Position numbers and translations under genes: made by a program. Below the pieces are notes generated by a model, which was not told the DNA's origin, searched no databases, and saw only the letters and a list, made by a program, of their open reading frames with translations. This document shows positions 12,147-23,638 of a DNA stretch of 64,000 nucleotides, in pieces (the stretch's first letter is position 1; each line of letters opens with the position of its first letter). Source of the DNA: Amylostereum areolatum (Eukaryota; Basidiomycota; Agaricomycetes; Russulales; Stereaceae); assembly GCA_012932865.1 (NCBI GenBank), contig SAXG01000002.1, positions 992,001 to 1,056,000 of the forward strand. Direction: 5' to 3'.

Positions 12147-13262
12147 ATGTCAAGCGGAATATTCGCCTCGTTCTTTACGTGGTTTGCAAGGTAACGATTC
12201 TTGGTTCTCACGTGTAGGATCTCTCCCGACTCCCTTCAGTCTTTTCTTCTCTAAAGCCGCAGAGATATCAGTCGTAGGCCTCCAGGTGAATCGCAACAGT
12301 TCTTCGTCTTCATACCACGCTGAGATCGCTCCGCAGGCATCAGGAAAGACTTCCTTTGTCAACGTTATTGGCTCTGGTCAAGTGCGTATATCCACACCTC
12401 CGTCCGTTACTGGCAGCCACTCACCGTTACCGCAGTGGAGTGAAGATGTCGTCCCCACCGTTGCCTTCAATTTTCGGAAAGTCCGCAAGGGGAAGGTCAC
12501 TTTTAAAATATGGGACGTCGCCGGTTCGTGTTGGGGCTATCTCTGCGCGCTCGTCTCGCTCATTTGTGCCTCAGGCCAGCCTAAGTTTCGTTCAATGTGG
12601 GAACGCTATTGCAACGGTGTAGATGCTGTCGTGTGCGTCGTATCTCTATTTGCGATAGATTCGCCACTCATCCACACTCTGCAGGTTTGTAGTGGACTCA
12701 ACCGATGTACGCCTCTTTCTTTGGTCTGCATCTCGAGCAACTGTGACATCACCTCCCAGCATGACAAATTCGAAACCGCGCGTTTCGAGTTGCATTCGCT
12801 CCTCAGCCACCCAACACTAGCTGGAGTTCCACTGCTCGTCGTTAGTGATAACACGTTTGGGATTGAAGGGCGGCCAACTAACAATCTGAAAGCTCGGTAA
12901 CAAGAACGATGTTCCTGGGCACGCGAGCGTCCAAGACCTCATCCGAGAACTGTAATGACATCCATTTTCTACGATTCCTCTTCGATATTCATGCGTCTCA
13001 CAGAGAACTCAACAAGATCACCGCCCGCCCAGTCTCAGTGCGCTATCTGTTACTTTTGTATGTACTCACTCTGACTGTTGTTTTTCAGTGTTATTCGGTA
13101 AGCGCGTGCTCGGTCTTATCTTGACTTGGTCCTCACGCATTGTCGCAGTGCTCGATGAAGAGTCAGCATAATCTGTACGTCACATCCAAGGGTTGATAGG
13201 CTATACGCTCATGTCTTTGAAGTGATATTGTGCTCAAGTGGCTCTCCGAAAGGGGTCATTGA
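12147..13262 (+). CDS. ARL8: ARL8-type small GTPase
   Basis: About nine exons encode a protein of about 185 residues, intact. N-terminal amphipathic helix MSSGIFASFFTWFARSLFFSK, then GLQASGKTSFVNVI (P-loop), PTVAFNFRKV (switch I), WDVAGQPKFRSMWERYC (switch II with DxAGQ), LGNKNDVP (NKxD) and SCYSCSMKSQHNLDIVLKWL (G5 region and last helix). The SMWERYC stretch and the GLQ-SGKT loop are diagnostic of ARL8, the ARF-like GTPase that in animals recruits motor and tethering factors to lysosomes; in fungi its vacuolar or endosomal role is inferred. ARL8 proteins have no N-myristoylation glycine and this one begins MSSG. It is convergent with the Rpn13 gene. Confidence 0.9.
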
Positions 13263-13425
13263 CGGGTCCTCTTTGGATTCTCGTGTATTTTACATGGCGT
13301 CTCCCTGGTAAGGTTTCATTTGTTGATCTGTATTATACGTCGTTTCATATCCTGTCCTCGGTCGGCTGCGGAATACACGACTACGCTTATTTCCTATAAC
13401 CCAACTACATGCTTAACCTCAGGCC

Positions 13426-14609
13426 TCAATCGGTGTCCATTCCATCGCCATCCCTCTGTGCCTGTTCTGCTATCGCTCTCAAGAAAGCCTCGACACCTAA
13501 CCCCGCCTCCTCAGGCAACCCTAGCTGGCCCATCAAACTGGAAAGCATCCCTGTGCGGAGTGCACGATCGAGACTTAGGACAGCGGCACGAAACTGAGGC
13601 GAGTTGATAATCTGCTGCAGCACCTCGGCGGAAGGTTGCGTAGGAAGATCCGACGGGAGGTGCGGGAAAAGCGCCGGGATTAACTCTGGGTGGTTTGTGA
13701 ACAGCGGCGCGAGGTTGGTCGGGGTGAGCACATCAGTAAGGGATAATTCTGGACAAACTCGGTGTCAGAAAATGGCGAAGAAGGACATAACAGAGATCCA
13801 ACCTGGCTCTCCTGAGGCGGCGGCACTACCACTGGACATTTGTGACACCAGGGAGCTGATTTGTGCGAGCTGTTCCGCGGTCGGTTGACCAGACTGGCCA
13901 GTTCTGAAACATGGGGACAGTCGTTCACTCTAGTAAACAATTATGACAAGTCGGCACATACGCAGAAGGGCCGTCTTGTGCTGAATCGTCCACGTCAGGG
14001 ACTTCAGCATCCTGGTCTCCGCCGCGCCAGTGCCATACAGGAACGTATCCTGGTATTTGAAGGAGGGAATGAACATTGCTAGCGAACTCTTCATCACGCT
14101 CGTCTGAAGCATCCTGAAGTTGCATCGATCATCAAAACGCGTGCAGAGCAAACAATTGGGAGGTCTAACCTGCATCCAGAACTGGGAGTGCGACGCTGGG
14201 TTAGAAAGCCCCGATATACGTGACAAGGGAGATCTACATACAAAATGTCGCTGATCGGAAGAAGAAAATTTGAGCGCGTAAACACGTCCATCGCCAGCCT
14301 CTTCTACACGCGTGAATGTCGCGTCCGTTGGGAACAGGATGAGATCCTACATGTCCCTCATGTGAGCACCTACCGCCCCGCACTGGACGTCCAATGACCA
14401 AAAAACAAAGCGTTCACCTCGATGGTTTCATGTGTCTGCCTGTCCTTCCACAAGAGATGCAAAAAATCATCTTCACGGTCGATGAGGAGCGCGCCTTTCT
14501 CCGGCGCGGGGTCGACGAAGTTGGTGCCTTCTCTACGGAAAGCACGGCCGGCTTTGAACGCCAGAATCGTCCCCGGGTTTGCCAATGGATGCCGCGATTG
14601 AGTAGCCAT
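13426..14609 (-). CDS. RPN13: proteasomal ubiquitin receptor Rpn13/ADRM1
   Basis: The N-terminal exon gives a Pru domain: HPLANPGTILAFKAGRAFRR, then a REDDFLHLLWKDRQTHETIE strand, VDLILFPTDATFTRVEEAGD and VYALKFSSSDQRHFFWMQD, the arrangement that binds Rpn2 and ubiquitin. A Ser/Gly/Gln linker follows. The last exon encodes a DEUBAD-like helical domain (LTPTNLAPLFTNHPELIPAL to GVEAFLRAIAEQAQ) that in other Rpn13 proteins binds the deubiquitinase UCH37. The protein ends GDGMDTD. It acts on the 19S regulatory particle. The start at 14609 (MATQSRHPLAN) is chosen over an upstream in-frame ATG because Pru domains begin close to it. Intact by eye. Confidence 0.9.
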
Positions 14610-14801
14610 TGCGAAGAAGTCGTAGATATACCTGAGGGAAGATGTGTGATAGAGGAAAGTGTAGGAGCAGGCGCACTGAACGCGACGCGTCATGCGCGCT
14701 TCTCGCGATCACCGGGTTGTGCCGGCGCCTGTTTGCATCTTTCCTTTACCACCGCCTGCGTCCTCCAATTCCTCGCCGCGGTGCTGCAGGCAGCTTCCTC
14801 A

Positions 14802-15160
14802 ATGTCTTTCCCGAGCTTCGATGATGACCCAAGCTGGGGTGCACCGGCAGCTACCACTGGCGATATCGTCAAGGATGCCATGCTCAAAGAGCAACTCATA
14901 AAGTATGTTTGGTCTATGAACGTTCTTCTTCGTCCCAATTCATCATCTGTTGCCCAGGGAGATCGCTGCTGCTCAGGAGGACCTGCGTGGTATCGCCCTC
15001 TTGTATGCATTCTCTTCGCCGTAAGTTAACGATAGACCGCGCAGTTCTCTTGGAGAAAGTGAAGGTCGCGGAAAAGGACGTCGACAAGTTCACCTCGGGG
15101 AACGCAACCTTGCAGATGTATATCGACAACCTCACCCTGCAAATGGCTAAGGGACGGTGA
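14802..15160 (+). CDS. SCOC/Slo1-like short coiled-coil protein
   Basis: Three exons (introns about 14902-14957 and 14990-15048) encode about 83 residues: MSFPSFDDDPSWGAPAA, then a continuous heptad-bearing helix with LKEQLIKEIAAAQEDLRVLL and DKFTSGNATLQMYIDNLTLQ. Size, the acidic N-terminus and the single coiled coil with the N-x-x-L-x-x-Y-I-x-N-L end match the SCOC (DUF2205) family. SCOC binds ARL1-type GTPases on the Golgi, and the yeast homologue Slo1 binds Arl3. An ARL8-like GTPase lies 1.5 kb upstream, but nothing links the two beyond position. Confidence 0.8.
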
Positions 15161-16058
15161 GATAATATGCATTAAGAAGACTTCCATCGAATCGCACCCT
15201 AGTGTTAACACCTGCCGTCCCCATCTATTCTTCTACTGGCCTCTTGGATAGTAAATGATGATATCCTTTCCGCGCCGTCGCCACCACACTACTTGGCTCT
15301 GCTCTGCGAATTGCGCATTGTGCTTACGACCAAGATCGGTTGGAGATTCAACATTGACAAAGGGATGTGAGGATGTGGCATCGAGCTTTGCCAGGAATCA
15401 TCCGTGTGGAGGACTTAGCCTTCTCATCCGCGAATGAGGTGGTGACGATCTGTGTAGACCACAAGAAAACATGCCAGGATACATCGGAACGTCATTTTGG
15501 CATGATTGTTCTAGAATAGATTCTAAGCGACGAAAAAAAACATTCTCATTACCATCGATGGTACATACTGATGTCACTGCCAGTGGTGACAGAGACTAGA
15601 GCCCGTACAGCCTCGCCACCCTACTGTAAGAATATGTGCAACATAAATGCGAAGCTCACACCCCCAAGTACCTTTTGGACATCCCGCCTCTCCGATTCCC
15701 GATTCCAAGCCTAAAGTATCCGTATACTCGAACGCACTCACCGTCTATATCACCCACGGCCAAACCTGGGACGTCGGATCCTTGACGATCACTTTTCGGG
15801 CTCCCGAACATATACATACTGATATCATATGCCAGGCGACTGCGATTACTCGAACTATGGTGTATAGTATTAGACTGTTTTAACGTGACGCTGCTTTTGA
15901 AGAAGCGGTTTAGGTCTTTCCGCGATTATAGGTGTTTATGCGATGTATAGTACTGTGCAGTGTGCGAATGAAGCTGGATGAGACGATCTGGGAGCCCGAT
16001 AAGAAAAGGAAGGACGACCACAAACGCGCGGGGCAGAATTGGGCAACATGCAAGCGCG
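15161..16058. other. 900-bp intergenic region
   Basis: One 78-codon plus-strand frame (15647-15883) is open but has no domain, no splice pattern and no convincing start context. I see no RNA gene. The two flanking genes converge on this region. Confidence 0.5.
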
Positions 16059-17441
16059 TCAAACGACGTCTTTGGTGGTGGAGAACGGAGGAGCGTAGGC
16101 AGGCGGATGGTTCTCCTTATCCGCCTTGTCTGTCGTAGAGAACCCGATTAGCCCATCGCGACGCTCCCTGTTGATAGCTTGCCTACCTCTCCTAGGATCC
16201 TGGCCGAGAACACCGGTCTTCTCCTCGCCCGCCGCGAGCGACCTAGTTTGACGCAGAGCATATTCCTCTCGAGCGCGTCGTGCGATGTTGATCACGTCCT
16301 TGTAGCGCGCCTGGAAGAATACGGGTTGGGAGACAATCATTCGACGGTCTGTCGCGGTAGGCGGTATGCTTTGGGGGCCCCCATTTTTAAAGCCCCAGAT
16401 TTGCAATGTATTTTGTCTGAATTCGGAGACTGAAGGTTCAGGAAGTGTCGAGGCGGGAAGGGCCTTCGATGGCAACATGAGGTTCTCTGAGAGAGGTACA
16501 GGATCCAGGAGAGCGGCTCGTCTACGTGAGAGGAGAATCGAGGGCAAGGCAGAAGAGGTACCGGGGGCCAAGTCTGAAGCATATGCGGCCGGGGAACCTT
16601 TGGGCCACCAAGGAGAGATGTTGAGATTGTAGGGATTTGCAGAGAGTTCTTCAGTCGGCACCGGAAGGACTGTTGTTTGGTGGACGGGAGAGTGTGAGAA
16701 AAAAGGAGGAGCGCCAAAGACCATAGGCGATTCCTGCTGGTAGGGCGACGAGAAATCGAAGGTGAGGTTGGACGAGCTGGATGAAAGGGGCGAGACTAAG
16801 TCTTCAGAATCGCCCATCAGGAAGGGGCGGTCAAGGTAAGATGTATGCGTCGGCGGGGACAGATCCATAGGAGATGAGATGTCTTGGGCAGAAGAAGGCG
16901 TGAAGACGGAACCAGAAAACGCAGAGGATCCGGACAGAGAAGAGCTGAGGAGATGATCATCTTGTACAGGCGTCGAGGCCGGCGGGCGGGGTCTGGAATT
17001 GAGCGTTGGGTTTCGGTCGTCGTGGGCGTTTTGCTTGGTCGCGCTGGCGAGGGAGTCGACGTCGACATCTCCCCTTTTCTTGGAAGCCCTGTTCATTCGA
17101 CCCAGCCAGGCGGTTATCCATCTTCTATCACTGTATGCGAGCGAAGAAAACACGGATCGAATGGGGGGTGCGTCAGAACCGAAGGCCGCCCATAGGAAGA
17201 TGGGGACAGGGATCACGTACAGGCCAGTTTGAATGGCCAAGAGAGCCCTCTGCTCGCTGGATGGAGTGGTGGTTTGCCTATAGACTTTCTTGAGAATGTC
17301 GATTTGCCACGGCTCCGCAAACACGGCTTTTTTCTTGTGAATACGAACTGGAGGACCTAAGGGGACAGACGTAAGGGTTTTTTCGCATTTCATGAGTTTT
17401 GACGGTCCCGAAACATGCTGGCGGGTTGCGCCATGGGCCAT
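16059..17441 (-). CDS. atypical homeodomain protein
   Basis: After removing one intron (17131-17220) the protein has about 430 residues. Residues about 36-97 read as a homeodomain: KKKAVFAEPWQIDILKKVYR (helix 1), SSEQRALLAIQTGL (helix 2), then DRRWITAWLGRMNRASKK, which fits the recognition helix with its invariant Trp. The next positions are L-G-R-M-N instead of F-x-N-R-R, so the nearly invariant Asn51 is not where expected. The rest is Ser/Pro-rich and disordered, with a basic C-terminal segment (RYKDVINIARRAREEYALRQ). A transcriptional role is inferred. It is divergent from the membrane-protein gene, with 257 bp between the ATGs. Confidence 0.55.
   Translation of the reverse strand: MAHGATRQHVSGPSKLMKCEKTLTSVPLGPPVRIHKKKAVFAEPWQIDILKKVYRQTTTPSSEQRALLAIQTGLYVIPVPIFLWAAFGSDAPPIRSVFSSLAYSDRRWITAWLGRMNRASKKRGDVDVDSLASATKQNAHDDRNPTLNSRPRPPASTPVQDDHLLSSSLSGSSAFSGSVFTPSSAQDISSPMDLSPPTHTSYLDRPFLMGDSEDLVSPLSSSSSNLTFDFSSPYQQESPMVFGAPPFFSHSPVHQTTVLPVPTEELSANPYNLNISPWWPKGSPAAYASDLAPGTSSALPSILLSRRRAALLDPVPLSENLMLPSKALPASTLPEPSVSEFRQNTLQIWGFKNGGPQSIPPTATDRRMIVSQPVFFQARYKDVINIARRAREEYALRQTRSLAAGEEKTGVLGQDPRRGRQAINRERRDGLIGFSTTDKADKENHPPAYAPPFSTTKDVV
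17131..17220 (-). other. 90-nt stop-free in-frame intron
   Basis: GTACGT at the donor and CATACAG at the acceptor flank 90 nt (30 codons) with no stop. Removal joins the second and third homeodomain helices as QTGL-DRRWITAW. Retention would keep the frame and insert a hydrophobic stretch (YVIPVPIFLWAAF) inside the DNA-binding domain, so intron retention could give an inactive isoform. Confidence 0.65.
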
Positions 17442-17698
17442 GATTCATGAATGAGAGTGAGATCAGCGGATGGAGGACACGGAACAGTTGGAGGGTAAGG
17501 AGATGAAATTGATTACGGTTTGTTTGTATGTATCGCTTACGTGATTTGAAATCTGGTTTTGGGCTCGAGCGTCGGCGCCCGATCTATTCCTTCACCTGGT
17601 CGAGTCCAGTCCTTCTCTTCCTCCTCGTCGTCTCGTCGTCGTTCATAACCTCCGCATTTTTTCACCCTGGCTTCCCTTCCGCTCCTTCCCTCTTGAAC

Positions 17699-19405
17699 AT
17701 GCCCTCAAGTCGCCGTTCTTCGGCCAGCTCCCTGTCCTCCATCACAGACGAGGTTTCAACTCCATTCCTCCGTTCGGACTTGCACTCGCCCTCCGAGCTT
17801 GTTCTCGTTCCCGACGAATCTGACCCCCGTGGCGACTTCGACTTCTCAAGCGACGACGAGATTGTAGACGACATCAGCGCTCACCTTGACCGTCTCAAGG
17901 CCTCCCCCATCCCTCCCCTTCCGCCCACCCTTGTCTTCCTCTACCTCCTCGTACCCTACCTCAAACTTGGACCTTTTCTTCTCTCCACCAGCAATGCCTC
18001 TCTCGCATACACTCTTCCCGCTCTTTTTCTCTTCGCTCTACTTGCGGCCGCAGCCCGCCAGATTGCGTACATGTTGACCAAATATATCCGCAAGACCGAT
18101 TTAGAAGAGGTTGTCGCAGACACCTTTGCAAGGGGCATAGGCAAAGAAGGTAGAAGGCATCTCCTGCGCTCCATTGTGCGGGGATTAACGGGAGTTCTAC
18201 GTGTGCTGCTCGCCACGATGTACCTCCGAGGTGCGTGCTTCCCACATATATTCTATTCACGATCTCATACAATTCCCCGCAGCCGCGACGACAGTTTTGC
18301 TTCCCTTGTTTCCAAACGAGCTGGTCATCCCATCCAGGGTGGTGCTGACCATCATCTTCGCCTTGGTCGTCTTGCCATTATCCCTTGCGTCCTCGTTGGC
18401 TTCAAAGACGATCGTGTACGCAACATGGGCCGCTCTCCTGTCGTACATCGTCTGGTTTTCCTCCGTCACATTCGCACATGCCCGTGGTACCCTCGCTCCG
18501 AACCCCGAGTGGTCTCAGGCTGGCGTTCTATGGCAGAGCATTGGTATGTACCTGCCTCAGCACCATATATTGTGGTCTAATATTCTGTGCAGCACCCATC
18601 GTCTTCACCTTTTCTTCGTCGTGGACCCTGCCCCTTTATGCAGCCCTCAAGGGCTCTTCTCCTCGTCTCACTAATAAGAAATCAAAGCGTTATTCTTTCA
18701 AATCACTCTCCGCTGCTAGCATCGCGCTCGCAGTTATCATTGTCCTGCCTCTTTGCTTCTACTCTGCCCATCCGAATGCCCCAGTAAGTCCGTTCTTAGT
18801 TATGCATCCCGCACGGTGCTATCGTTCAACCAGCTCCTAACACAGGACTCTCCGCGACACCCCCCTCACGCCCTCATCGCCGCCTCAAATGCGGCTGCTC
18901 TTGTGTTGACCATACCCCTTATCCTGATCACTACACCCTCCTTGCCTATCCCCACTTCCATTCGCCGTTCTACGAACATCCCCGTCTCCAAGATGATTTT
19001 ATTTGTTGTGACGGTGGCGATCTCGCTTCTCTCCACGCACGCGTCCGCAATCCTAAGCGATATCCTCCTGACTTTGTCCGTCGCAAGCACATTCGTGGTT
19101 CCAGGTGGGTCTTGATTCCACACCATTTGCGCGTCTACGAGCTCATCTTGCGTCTCTTAGCCGTGTTGCACATTGTAACGCATCACTTCCATTCGCCCTT
19201 GGCAATCGTCCTTCCAACAGCCTCGCCAACCTTACCGCAGCCGACCGGCACGCAGGACGAGCTACTGCAGCGCAAGGAGCGCATGCTGCAGCGCCGGCGC
19301 TTGGGAAAGCGTCTTCTTTGGGACGTCATCGCTTGGGCCTTGGTCCTCCTCGTGGGCGGCGGGGGTGCTGCCTGGACCGCAGGACGTCTGTCGGAAATAT
19401 GGTGA
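17699..19405 (+). CDS. multi-spanning membrane protein, AAAP transporter-like
   Basis: Five exons encode about 480 residues. A Ser-rich acidic N-terminus is followed by about ten hydrophobic segments, including PPTLVFLYLLVPYLKLGPFL, TLPALFLFALLAAAA, VVLTIIFALVVLPLSLASSL, an internal APIVFTFSSSWTLPLYAALK, AAALVLTIPLILITT and DVIAWALVLLVGGGGAAW near the end. Topology and the F-x-S-x-x-x-LP-x-Y segment resemble amino-acid/auxin permease (AAAP, vacuolar Avt-like) proteins, but I see no diagnostic motif and the substrate is unknown. An in-frame ATG at 17528 would add a hydrophobic leader; 17699 is preferred because the sequence before it is pyrimidine-rich leader-like. Intact. Confidence 0.55.
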
Positions 19406-20416
19406 CCCGATCCCATCCTACGGTAAAGTCGTATCGCTAAGTATAGGGGTCAAAGGAGTCGGGCTGGATCTGGACTCGAACATTTCTAAATTGTTTGTTG
19501 TGCACGTGCCGTTCGGACGCTGTAGCTTTAGATGTTCCCGCTTCTCGTCTCTCTTTCCTGCTCAGCTGTTTTATGCACGAGCGTCGGTCGATACCGTGAC
19601 CGTTCGTGCTACTCATGTCTTCGAACTTTGCTCGCAGGTTACCGGTGAATGTGTGCGGTATGTTATATATATCGAATACAAGCCTCGTGTACTCTTTTTG
19701 TACCCTGAACGCGGACAAGTCCAAGGATGCGCGAGTTGGAAGAAGCGAGCCATGACATGGCCACGATGCGTTTCACAATCTCGTTGTTGCCCTTCTCTTG
19801 ATGTTTGACTTACGTTCCTCGGTCTTCGTTTAGGTGGGGCTTCAAGATGCCGTCACGCCACTGTATACGGCCCGGCCTTGTCTACGTCTTTTCCAGTGCA
19901 GAACTCCAGAATGGTTGCTCATGGACCCTAGACTTACTATCACGATCTTCGAACCGTGCCCTCCATCGATATGGATCTCTATGGGTGTTTGGCGGTGCGT
20001 GTCGATTGTGGGTAGAAGAGACGCAGTGCGCGAGTGCCGTGGTCTCGGGACCTTTCTACTGACATGCCGGAAATCAGGCAACGATGATCATTTGTATCAC
20101 TTTGTCTTCCAGTTTGCCGACGCTATGCGCGGGCGTCCGATGCAGCCTTTTCTTTACGAAACTCTTGGGCTTCGCGTCACGGTCGCGATGCACACCCCAA
20201 TATTCCCTGGCGGACGGGTATTGGTGTCCAGGAAGCTTTTCCACCCGGTGAACGGCTGATGATCGATCGCCCAAACAGAAGTAGGAAAGCATATATATAA
20301 AGAGTTGGTGTCGGTGCGCCACACCACTTCCATTTTGGACCTCCCCGCTTTACGTGCCAATCCCACCTTGAGCGTGCCGACAGTCATATCGACTTGACGA
20401 CCCCCCTACAGCTGTC
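19406..20416. other. 1-kb intergenic region
   Basis: A 141-codon plus-strand frame (19834-20259) is open but has no recognisable domain or splice support, and I do not call it a gene. The right end is the promoter of the gene at 20417. Confidence 0.5.
20292..20302 (+). promoter_or_regulatory. TATA box upstream of UIM protein
   Basis: TATATATAAAG lies 115 bp upstream of the ATG at 20417, on the gene's strand. Confidence 0.5.
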
Positions 20417-22219
20417 ATGGTCATCTACGCCCCTACCCCCTCACGTTACTTTGCAGACGCCGTCGAATCCAGTATGAGCCACCTCCCCCCACTCCCATCC
20501 TCGACCTACTTCGCCCACGACGCGATTACGCCCACCGAGCGCGGCCCTTACCCGGCACACGACGATAAAGACGCGAGCTCCGAAGCCAACCTTGCGAAAA
20601 CGTCGACCGAGGACGAGAACGGGGAGGGCGAAAGCACGCCGACGCGTGATGATGCCCGCACGCCCACGCAAAAGGACACGCTGAAGACGGACGCTTCGCG
20701 CATCCAAGCACTTCTCGACGATGCCTCGTCCCTGCTGTCGACGCTACCGCCCTCCGACCAGCGCGCGGGGCTTGACGCGGCGCCTGCTATCGCAAGTTCT
20801 ACCCGCAACCACGACGCCCAAGGCTACCTGCGGGAGGAAAGTTATGCACGCATATTTCAAGAGTATGAAGAGGCGGAGAAGAGGGCGGAAGAGGCGCAGA
20901 GGGCGTTGAAGGGGTGGCTGCGACAGGCAAAAGAGCGGGCCAAGCAGGACGACGCGGCAATGGCGCAAAAAATAGAGGACTACGAGCTGCAGGTGGCACT
21001 TAGTCTGAGTCTTATGGACGCGGGGGAGCACAAGGTGGAGGAAAATGGGTCCGGAGTCCAGAAGGGCATGGAAGCGGAGGAGGTCGCCGAGCTGGATGCG
21101 ACAACGCAGCAGGCGGAGGCGGATGAAAAGATAGACAAGGATCTGGAGCGTAGGGGCGTCAAGTTGACCGCCGAAGATGAGGAGGAGGAGGATGAGACGA
21201 TGCCAGGTCTGTGCGCTGAGGTGGTCGTGGATTCGCGCTTGGATCCACTATCCGAGCAATGGGATGCGGACTTTTGGCTCCAGACCCGCAGCGGCGCAGG
21301 CTCTACCCGGCCACAACTCCCGACGGCGCCGAGCGCGAAAGAGTTCCGCGCGCCTTCCCCGGGCTCGTTGCATGCCGACGAAGACAAGGAGGCGGGGAGC
21401 GTTACCCTCAAGTCGCTGAGTGCCATGCTGGCTCGAGAGAGGGAGCGGATGTCAATGTCAAGTTTACCGACGCCGATTCCGGGTGCGGAGTCATTGATCG
21501 TCACTGGTGGTCCCCCCTCTTCCCTCCCTGAGAAGGTAGCTCTGGAAGTCAACGTTGAAGCCAAGCTGCGGGTCGATGACCAAGAGGTTAAGACGACGAC
21601 GACGACGGAGATTGAGAAGTTTGAGGAGTTTCTTCGTATAGCCATATCCGTCCTGCCCCGCCGCCGATGGGACAAAGAAACCGAGAGGGCGCGGAAGAGG
21701 TTCAAGAAGGCGAGGAGTATCGTGCTTAGTCTGCCTCGGATGCAAGTCCATCTCGGCGAGGATGTCTCTCAAAGAGTGAGCTTGTTTCTTCCTTGCGATT
21801 CCTATGTACGGTGCTCATCGACGCCAGCTGCATAACTGTTACCTGCGGGGTAAGCACCATCTGCTATTTTGGGGACCCCTTGGAACTGACCCCTGCTGAC
21901 AGCCACCAGCGACCGTAAGAAAGATGCCCTACAGACGTCGACTGAGCGCTTGAGGTAAGCAAACAGTAGATCGAAGACTTTGGACCTAGCGAGGAGCGAC
22001 TGACATGCATACCGACCTCCTGGACAGCGACGAAGATGATATACCTCCTGCAGTAGCTCGTACCGCATACATCAATCTCGTGGAAACGGTAATGCATATG
22101 TTATTGCATCGAGCGACCATCCAACTGAGCCATGTTTCCGTTAGGAACTGAGGCAGCTGAAGGAGGACGCACGCGCTTCTAGATGGCTTACAGAATTGGA
22201 GGTAGCGGGGGCATTCTGA
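20417..22219 (+). CDS. ubiquitin-interacting-motif protein of unknown function
   Basis: A long first exon (to about 21775) plus four small exons encode about 520 residues. The sequence is mostly charged and disordered, rich in Glu, Asp, Ala and Ser. A charged helix (residues about 138-185) leads straight into EDYELQVALSLSLMD (about 187-201), which fits the UIM consensus (acidic block, L-x-x-AL-x-x-S). A second acidic helix and an Arg/Lys-rich segment (RRRWDKETERARKRFKKARS) follow, and the protein ends LRQLKEDARASRWLTELE. A role in binding ubiquitylated proteins is inferred from the UIM alone; I do not recognise the family. Intact; the transposon block begins 100 bp after its stop. Confidence 0.7.
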
Positions 22220-22322
22220 AGCTGCAGGATCGTCATGTCACGGGCTTCACACCGTTCCCGTACTCACAGACTTTCCGTTAGACCATGATCTAGACTTAAC
22301 CTTTTTTTGGCGCAATATCAAC

Positions 22323-23638
22323 ATCCTTTAATACAAAGAGAGACGCGGTGGAGCGCTGCGTCACGTCACGACACAAACCGCGAGACAAGTGAGCTTTCTG
22401 ATTGGTTGTGGGACAACAGCCACGTCATCGTAACGCGACGCGTGACAAGTCGCGTTGACAAATGCACGTGGCTGCTTGCGTCATCCTAGGCTTGCGCGTC
22501 GGCCGGGTCGCCGCGTCGCTCTTCGTCTTGACCTCCACCACGTACTTGGCCACCGTCATACCTTCCCACTCTCTATGGCACCTCTACGCACCGCCGTTAG
22601 CGTCAAAGTAGCCTCCATGGCACAGCCCTACTTATACCTTTTACTTTGTATATCAGAAAACAAATTCAAATCAATTTTCCTCCAAAGCAATGTTTGTGCA
22701 GCAACATGGACGTGTTTTGTCGCTTCGGTCACGATGACCGCGTCGCTCCCACCCCCCCTGATTGGATTTATTTATATATCTAGAGATTTTTCGGGAAATT
22801 TCCTCGGTGCTCGGATGAGGCGTGGTGGTCCCGAGCTCGAGTGATGTACGACACGACCCGACCCGACACGACACAGTACAGCACACCCTGTCATCTGCAT
22901 CCAGTGCATCTCGGTGCGTTCATCTGGATCATGTGCGCATTTTCTTTCTCTCTTGCGAGACGAACTGACATGTACTATTTGTGCAGAAGAATCTATGCGA
23001 GTTGGGGGTGACATTGGCTGGCCATTGGGACGGTGCACCGAGCAGGAACGCAGGTCCACTGATTCCGTCCAAGATGCAGCCCCCAGAAACAGTGCCCATT
23101 CAACCTCCTCGCAAGCGAACGAGAACACGGCCGTCCAGGTATGACTGACCTTAACAAACTGATCAATGTCCTTGCTTACTATATTGTTGTCTACAGCTTT
23201 CCTCGGCTGACGCCATTGGCCACCGCCGGTCTTGAGTGCGAGCACAACGACATCCTCAGGATCCTGAAGGTCCGCAACAGCATTGTATTGTGTCATCCAC
23301 GTCCGAATCAACGACAGGTGACACGATAATGCAAGAACCCAACCAACCAGCAAGCCTCGAACGGAGCTTTCATAGATGGTACGTGCATACAGTATCAATC
23401 AATGTGATAGTAAAGGCTTTACTGATCCTTTTGTTATCCATATCACAGGTGATATGTCCTCATCGACATTGCATATTCGCAGGCCTACTCGGCCCTCGGC
23501 GACTTGCTTCCTACGCCCCCAAGGACTCCAGCTCTGAACCCTCAAGGAACAGAACAACCCACTCTGCTATCGAAATGGCAGATTGCCAAGAGAGCCCGAC
23601 ACGAGCGAGAGCATTTGGGACCGTCACAAACCCCTCTA
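22323..23638 (-). repeat. left arm of inverted repeat
   Basis: Reverse complement of 24918-26233 with equal length and few substitutions (for example GACGCGTGACAAGTCG against GACACGTGACAGGTCG). It starts abruptly at ATCCTTTAATAC, exactly where the other copy meets its terminal repeat. Confidence 0.9.

Noticed and set aside
19834..20259. 141-codon frame upstream of the UIM gene
   Set aside because: No recognisable domain, unusual composition for a fungal protein, and it ends just before a TATA box serving the next gene.
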